From Peromyscus leucopus (taxonomy: Eukaryota > Chordata > Mammalia > Rodentia > Cricetidae), in assembly GCF_004664715.2 (NCBI RefSeq), contig NC_051065.1, positions 147,013,487-147,077,486 of the forward strand: DNA of 64,000 nucleotides, in the 5' to 3' direction. Both the position numbers and the translations under genes were made by a program. Under the pieces are notes generated by a model. It saw only the letters and a list, made by a program, of their open reading frames with translations, searched no databases and was not told where the DNA came from. Position 1 is the first letter of the stretch; every line of letters begins with the position of its first letter. Below, one piece after another: positions 58,675 to 64,000 of this stretch.

Positions 58675-59942
58675 GTAAAGAGAAATATATATGTCATGTA
58701 AGCCATAACAATTAAGTGATGGGTCATAGGTAACAAATTGGTATATCTTAGTAAAGTTATTTAATTGTTTAATTTCTCCTAGAGTGCATTAACAGATAAG
58801 ATAACCTAACCATTTGGGAATAAACGTCACTGTCTTGTGTAAGTAATAACTCTGCTTTCCATTTAGATCAGCTATGCTCCTTTTGACCAGAGTCTGGGGA
58901 CCAGAGTCCAGCCCCAATCTCCTTACCAGTTTCCTGTGAACACTGCAGCTCTCTATCAGGGGATTATTCAACTGCTGCTGAACTTCAGTTGGGTCTGGGT
59001 TGGCCTTGTGGTCCCAGATGATATGAGGGGAGAACTATTCCTTAGAGACATCACAGAAGAGATGACCATCCATGGACTTTGTGTTGCATTTGCAGAAAAA
59101 ATTCCAGAATTTCCTGCTAAGGACACAACAAACAGGCTACGTTTCACAGAAAGATTCACACTGACAAATGTCGTTGTTGTATTTGGAGACACATATTCTC
59201 TTCTGAGGCTTGTCTATAACATCTTTTGCAATATTCCTCTTGGTAATGTCTGGGTCACAACTTTGGACTGGGATATCACCACATTACCATTTGAACAAAG
59301 TCTAAGTTATACATACTTCGGTGGAGGATTATCATTTTCTGTTTACATGGATGAAATTCTGGGATTCAAGGATTTTCTCAGGAGTGTTCAACCTGGGAAA
59401 TACCCTCGTGATATCTTTATCCAGGATGTGTGGTCAGTATTATTTGAATGTCCATATTCAAATCAGGACTTTATCAGGGAATTGAGTCAGTGTGAGCAAA
59501 ATGGCACCCTGGGCACACGAGCTCTGCATGCTTGGGATATGAATACCTCCCCCGCAAGCTACAGAGTCCATACTGCAGTGTACGCCATCGCCCAGGCACT
59601 GCATGAGGAGCTGTCACTCAGAATGGAAGGAGACTCACTTGATAAAGGTGCACCCCCGGCTCCTCTCCCATGGAAGGTAGCTGGCTTTGTGTTTTTTGGG
59701 GGGTAATGGGCCCTGGCTTGTAAGTTCTGTGCTTTGATTCATGATCTTCTCATAGTTACCCTCAAATTGAAGAAAAGGATTTTTTTATTAAGAAAAACAC
59801 ATTTTGGAAGGATCTTATTTAAATTTAAATTAACATTTTCATCAGGAAACAATACATGCATGATGTTAGGAGAAATAATGATCATGTCTCAAACATATTC
59901 AAACAATGATATTTATGCCCAGTTGTCACAAATATTTTGGGA

Positions 59943-60128
59943 GTTTTTGGTTTGTTTGTTTGTTTTGTTTTGTTTTGTTTTGTTTTGTTTTGAGATAGGA
60001 TTTTTCTGTGTATCCCTGCCTGTCCTGGAACTTGTTTTGTGGACCAAGCTGGCCTCAAACTCGTAGAGATCTGCATGCCTCTGCCTCCAGAGTGATGGGA
60101 TTAAATGCGTGTACTACCACACCCAAAT
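59943..60128 (-). repeat. B1 SINE with (TTTTG)n tail
   Basis: GAGATAGGATTTTTCTGTGT, CTGGCCTCAAACTCGTAGAG, GGGATTAAATGCGTG; tail at 59950-59990. Confidence 0.9.
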
Positions 60129-60300
60129 TGTCACATATCTTTTTTCTTTACTGCTTTTATTATTCTGTGAAGAAATTAAAATTAAGAGATTTTTTACATG
60201 TACAAATATGGCCTATTTTAAGGAATTTTAGGTACATGTGGTCCAAATAGCTAGTTCTGTTTTGATAAATGGATCCAAGAAAGAGCACATAGCTTCTATA

Positions 60301-60430
60301 AGGCTGGGCATTTTATGGTCCATGCCTATTATCCAGCCTTTGGAAAGCTGAGGCAAGAAGAGCGTAAGTTTGAAGCCAGCCTGAACTACATAAATAGATC
60401 TCATCCCAAAAATCAAATCCCAAACCAAAC
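60301..60430 (+). repeat. B1 SINE, old
   Basis: GGCTGGGCATTTTATGGTCC, GCTGAGGCAAGAAGAGCGTA, A-rich end. Confidence 0.65.
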
Positions 60431-60479
60431 TAAAACAAAAATAGCTTCTTTGTAAATGAAACTGGATTGAGTGGAGTGG

Positions 60480-60759
60480 CACTAAATCAAGTCACATTGT
60501 CAACTTGCCAAGTTTCCCCCTTTGTATCTGTTCCACTCCTATTCACATTTCCAACAATGTACAAGAGTCCTTTCTCTCTGCATCTTTGCCAACACCTTAT
60601 CTTTTGATTTGTTTTAAATTTGCTTATTATTTTATAGTTTCATACACTTATGTAACAAATGTTGGGCATTTTCTGCCCCACCCGATTCCATTCTCTCTCC
60701 CCTTCCATTAAAGCCTTTCTTCCCATCAAGTACCCTCTCACTTACTTCCTTCCATGACT

Positions 60760-60813
<54 letters not shown>

Positions 60814-62030
60814 ATCCTCTGAATTTAATTGGAGTTTCTTGCCCAAGAGTGGGAGGTTATTTACCGGACTAAAGGCCAGTTGTCTCTTCGGTTCACATAA
60901 ATCTTTGGTCTGTTTTGAATTTTGACATCAGGCATCCTAACACACACGAAGTGGTACAGCTCGTGGTGAACTGCTTTTGCCTTCCCCTGGAGACCAATGA
61001 TGCTAAACATCTTTCCATATACTTCATCAGCATATGCGTGCCTTTCTTGAAAAAAATATCTATCAGATATTTTCCCCTATTTTAACATTTTGGCTAAATA
61101 ATTTCATTAGTTACCTATAAATTTAGGGTATTAACCCTTTATTGGTGTCTTGTTTACAAATGTCCTCTTTCATTCCATGAATTGTCCTTTGACTCTGTTG
61201 GTTGTTTTCTTTGCTGTGCAGAGTCTTTTATTTGGTGTAGTTTAACAGCTTTCATTGACTGCTTTTGATGCTGTCTTTGAAAATATCATCATCAAGACCA
61301 ATGACATGGAGGGACTTCCCCCTCTGTTTTATTCTAGTTTTATATTCCCAGATTTTGACCTGTTCTTACTTAATTTAATGTATGGAATAAGGCAAAATAC
61401 CCAGCTGCAGTTATTTACATGTAGACACCCTGTTTTTACAACAGCATTTATGGAGGAGTGTGTTCTTGGTATTTTGTGTGTTCTGTTTGTCTATGGACTT
61501 TCTGTTCAGTTCCTCTGGGATGTGTATGTGTCATATGCCATGTTTGTATTGCTATAGATTCTTAGAATTGTTGGAAATAGGAAACATAATGCTTCTAACT
61601 TTGTTCCTTTTGATCAAGTTTACATGAGGCATTAGAATTCTTTGTGGATACCCCCATGGGAATTTTAGGACTTGTTAATCTATGAGAAAGATGATTATGT
61701 AAATTTTGATGGCGAGTGTCCTAATCTGAAAAATGTTTTGTGTAATGGTATCATTTAAACAATATTAATTGTTCTAATCTTTGATGTACTTACCTTTCTG
61801 TGTTTCCTCAATCTCTTTTATCAACATCTTCCAGGTTTAACCATAGGGATACTTTACCTACTTGGTTAAATATGTTCCTAACTAGTAAAATAATTAGGAA
61901 TTTTGTTTACAGTGGCATAAATTTGTTATGCACTATACTGGGTCTCATAGGATAGTTACATTCAAGAAGACACTATACTTTGACTATGTTTCCCTTTAAT
62001 CCCCTGACTCCCTTTCCTGTGCCCTCCCGA
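60480..62030 (-). mobile_element. L1 fragments, antisense, with (GT)n
   Basis: L1 3' and ORF2 text (ACAATGTACAAGAGTCCTTT, TTAACCCTTTATTGGTGTCT) with a (GT)n run at 60762-60811. Decayed. Confidence 0.68.
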
Positions 62031-62032
62031 CT

Positions 62033-62164
62033 TGTAGTGGCTTGAATGAGAAATGTCCCCCATAGGTTCAGGATTTGAACAATATGTTTTCCTGGAATGG
62101 TATTTGTTTAGGGGGATTAGATGATCCAGTCTTGCTGGAGGAAGTACATTGCTGCAGAGAGTTT

Positions 62165-62208
<44 letters not shown>

Positions 62209-62845
62209 TCTTATTAAATAAAAAACAGAGCCATATATAGGGGTGAAAACCTTAGAGATCAGGGAAATAGTGAGAACCACCAGCTAACCTTAACTCACCA
62301 CGCCATAGCTTCCAAAGAAAGCTACTTCCTGCTGTTCTGCCCTCTCATTGGCTCTTAGTCCAGCTACCTCACTTCCTTGTCACTGCCTGTCTGTACAGAC
62401 CTCCAGGTCTCTATGATTGGTACTGGGATTAAAGGTGTGTGTCACCATGCTTGGCTCTGTTCCCTAGAGTGGCCCTGAACGCACAGAGACCCTGCCTGCC
62501 AAGTGATCGGATTAAGGCCGTGTGCTACCACTGCCTGACTTCTGTGTTAATGTTAATATATGTTGCTATTTCCTCTGACCTCTAGGCAAACTTTATTTAT
62601 TAACATACATATAAAATATCACCACATATATCTATTTCCATCTAACTTCCAGTTTACCTTCTCTTCTTACAGCTGAGGATGTGAGCATTCAGCATCCTGT
62701 GCCATCATCACACCTGCCTGCTGCCATGCTCCTCACCATGAAGGACTCTGAGCCCTCTGGAACCATAGGCCCAAATAAACTCTTCCTTCTGTAAGTTGCT
62801 TTTGGTCATGGTGCTTTATCACAGCAACAGATCAGTAACTAATAT
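62033..62845 (+). repeat. ORR1 (MaLR) LTR, interrupted
   Basis: Starts TGTAGTGGCTTGAATGAGAA and ends with the typical GCCCAAATAAACTCTTCCTT, TTTTGGTCATGG and TTATCACAGCAACAG blocks. Split by (TA)n and the solo LTR at 62206-62626. Confidence 0.85.
62206..62626 (-). repeat. solo LTR (ERV2-like) inside an ORR1 LTR
   Basis: Minus-strand TGTGGTGATATTTTATATG ... TTTAATAAGACCA, clearly related to the ERV2 LTR. It landed next to a (TA)n run; flanks tatata and tatatc are compatible with a 6-bp duplication. Contains two SINE-like GGATTAAAGG modules. Confidence 0.8.
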
Positions 62846-62896
62846 GTAACTCCTGTTAGTCATCTATGTTCCCCTAGACAGTTCTACCTCTACATC

Positions 62897-62899
<3 letters not shown>

Positions 62900-62942
<43 letters not shown>

Positions 62943-62952
62943 GTGTGTGTGT
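62900..62952. repeat. (GT)n microsatellite, interrupted
   Basis: GT units broken by GGGTGGGT. Confidence 0.92.
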
Positions 62953-63172
62953 GAGTTTATGTATCTATAAAAACCCTAAAATCCACAAATGAGAGAAAAA
63001 AAATCCACAATATGTGACTTTCTGAGTCTGACTCTGCTTAATAAAATAATTTCCAATTGCAACAATTTTCCCATAAATGGCATAACTTCATTAGTCTTTA
63101 TAGTTGGATAAAATTCCATTATGCCTGTAAGCCAAATTTTCTTTAACTATTCATTAATTGTTAGACACTATA

Positions 63173-63530
63173 TCAATTACTTTTCTATTGTTGTGATAAA
63201 ACACCATGACCAAGTAAACTTATAGAAGAAAGGGTGTAGTTTTGGGCTGACAGTTCCAGGGGGACAAGAGTCTATCACGGCAAGGAGGCATGGCAGCAAG
63301 CATCATACATGGTGGCAGGGGCAGGAAGCTTGAAAGACCAGATTTCAACCACAAAACAAAGCAGAGAGAGTAATCTGAAAATTCTGTATATACACTCAAA
63401 ACCTACCCCCAGTGACATGTTTCCTCCGGCAAGGCCACATCCCTGAAACCTGAAACAGTGCCAACCAAGTGGGGGACAAGTGCTGAAATCCCTGAATCCA
63501 TGGAGGACATTTCTTAGTCAAACCACTGCA
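63173..63530 (-). repeat. ORR1 (MaLR) LTR
   Basis: Antisense copy: TTGTTGTGATAAAACACCATG ... TGGAGGACATTTC. Complete in outline. Confidence 0.82.
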
Positions 63531-63569
63531 TACACTAAAGCTGAGACCATCAGCTCTCTGTTGTTGCAA

Positions 63570-63967
63570 TAAACCCTACTGTGAAGTACCCCTGATACAC
63601 TGACCTAAAAGTTCTTCAAGTAAACACCAAGATGTGGTATAGCTGGGTCATATGGTAGATCCATTCTTGTGGGGGTTTTTGTTTTGTTGTTTTTCTTTTT
63701 TTTCTCTTTTCGAGACAGGGTTTCTCTGGGTAGCTTTGTGCCTTTCCTGGAACTCGCTTTGTAGACCAGGCTGGCCTCAAGAGATCTGCCTGGCTCTGCC
63801 TCCTGGTGCTGGGATTAAAGGCGTGCACCACCACTGTCCAACCCATTCTTGTGTTTTTAAGAAACCTCCTTACTGTTTTCCATAGTGGCTGGACTATTTT
63901 ACATGTCCACCAGTAGTGTATAAGAGTACTCTTTTCTCGGTATTATGGTTGGCATTTGTTGTTATAT
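63570..63967 (-). mobile_element. L1 3' fragment, antisense, split by B1
   Basis: TATAGCTGGGTCATATGGTAG before and CTCCTTACTGTTTTCCATAG after the B1 at 63683. Confidence 0.75.
63683..63842 (-). repeat. B1 SINE with target duplication
   Basis: CGAGACAGGGTTTCTCTGGG and GCTGGGATTAAAGGCGTGCA. The 11-bp duplication CCATTCTTGTG is at 63661-63671 and 63843-63853. Confidence 0.92.
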
Positions 63968-64000
63968 GGGTTTTCCATTGCTGTGATAAAACACCATGAC
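63968..64000 (-). repeat. start of another antisense ORR1 LTR, cut by window end
   Basis: TTCCATTGCTGTGATAAAAC and CACCATGAC equal the first bases of the copy at 63173. Confidence 0.65.

Larger units (their letters stand above)
38807..59676 (+). pseudogene. vomeronasal type-2 receptor (V2R), exons 1-3, frameshifted in exon 2
   Basis: Exon 1 (38807-39021) begins with an ATG and a hydrophobic signal peptide (FIAFSLLIIFIAF), then the V2R-type stretch DGDFVIGGLFSLKV; its donor is GC|gtaagt. Exon 2 (40088-40384, acceptor ctcctag, donor CAG|gtacac) reads HYQHMLAMVFAIENINKDP and NYSCRP. After CRP one base is missing, which brings a TGA at 40314-40316; the following bases, read one frame over, resume normal V2R sequence to the exon end. 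Exon 3 (58867-59676, acceptor ccatttag, donor AAG|gtagct) is 810 bp and fully open for 270 codons, starting ISYAPFDQSL and ending PWK, the usual V2R exon 3 borders; it holds most of the extracellular ligand-binding lobe. Exons 4-6 (cysteine-rich and seven-helix parts) are not found before 64000. Intron 2 is 18.5 kb, swollen by ERV2, a solo LTR, L1s and SINEs. V2Rs are class C GPCRs of vomeronasal neurons. Either a young pseudogene or, less likely, a base error in an intact gene. Confidence 0.88.

Noticed and set aside
58968..59192. Minus-strand frame over 74 codons
   Set aside because: Antisense shadow of V2R exon 3.
59677..64000. Search for V2R exons 4-6
   Set aside because: Only L1, B1, ORR1 and an LTR were seen, with no cysteine-rich or seven-helix exon.

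Overview
The window is mammalian nuclear DNA from a muroid rodent. It carries B1, B2 and B3/B4 SINEs, rodent L1 (Lx-like) fragments, ORR1 (MaLR) LTRs and many class II endogenous-retrovirus LTRs. The LTR set and its mys/IAP-like look suggest a cricetid (hamster, vole or deer-mouse group) rather than Mus; that is inference from repeat style. The gene order fits the Clec4 - Vmn2r region known from mouse chromosome 6.

Three genes can be read. (1) The last two coding exons of Clec4d (MCL) lie on the + strand at 1839-1954 and 6870-7041; the rest of the gene is left of the window. (2) A complete, open Clec4e (Mincle) lies on the - strand in six small exons between 27310 and 21928. It was assembled by following splice sites and reading phase and encodes about 210 residues with no break. 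(3) A vomeronasal type-2 receptor (V2R) lies on the + strand, with exon 1 at 38807-39021, exon 2 at 40088-40384 and exon 3 at 58867-59676. Exon 2 has a one-base deletion, so this copy is a probable pseudogene; exons 4-6 lie beyond the window or are lost. Clec4d and Clec4e converge; their products are partner FcR-gamma-coupled receptors for microbial glycolipids on myeloid cells.

Most of the remainder is transposon. Three proviruses of related class II type lie on the - strand. ERV1 (11260-20503) is old and separates Clec4d from Clec4e. ERV3 (30253-33977) is a gag-pol-deleted copy with a perfect 6-bp target duplication, sitting in an L1 5' end. ERV2 (47952-56473) is the best preserved, has both LTRs and a perfect 6-bp duplication, and sits antisense in V2R intron 2. 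At least seven solo LTRs are scattered through, several nested in these proviruses and most with visible 6-bp duplications. All three proviruses share a long stretch after pol with no env reading frame.

Layout: 1-7.0 kb Clec4d tail with L1 pieces, one flanked by a 150-bp direct repeat; 7-11 kb L1 debris and sequence I cannot name; 11.3-20.5 kb ERV1; 21.9-27.3 kb Clec4e; 28-36 kb solo LTR, L1 5' region with an ~80-bp tandem repeat, ERV3; 36.5-41.4 kb V2R exons 1-2; 41.8-58.8 kb V2R intron 2 with L1, SINEs and ERV2; 58.9-59.7 kb V2R exon 3; 59.7-64 kb L1, B1 and ORR1 repeats. No novel defence-type or operon-like system was found; the noteworthy items are the intact multi-exon Clec4e, the very long duplication around an L1, the layered provirus family and the SINE-like module carried inside its LTRs.
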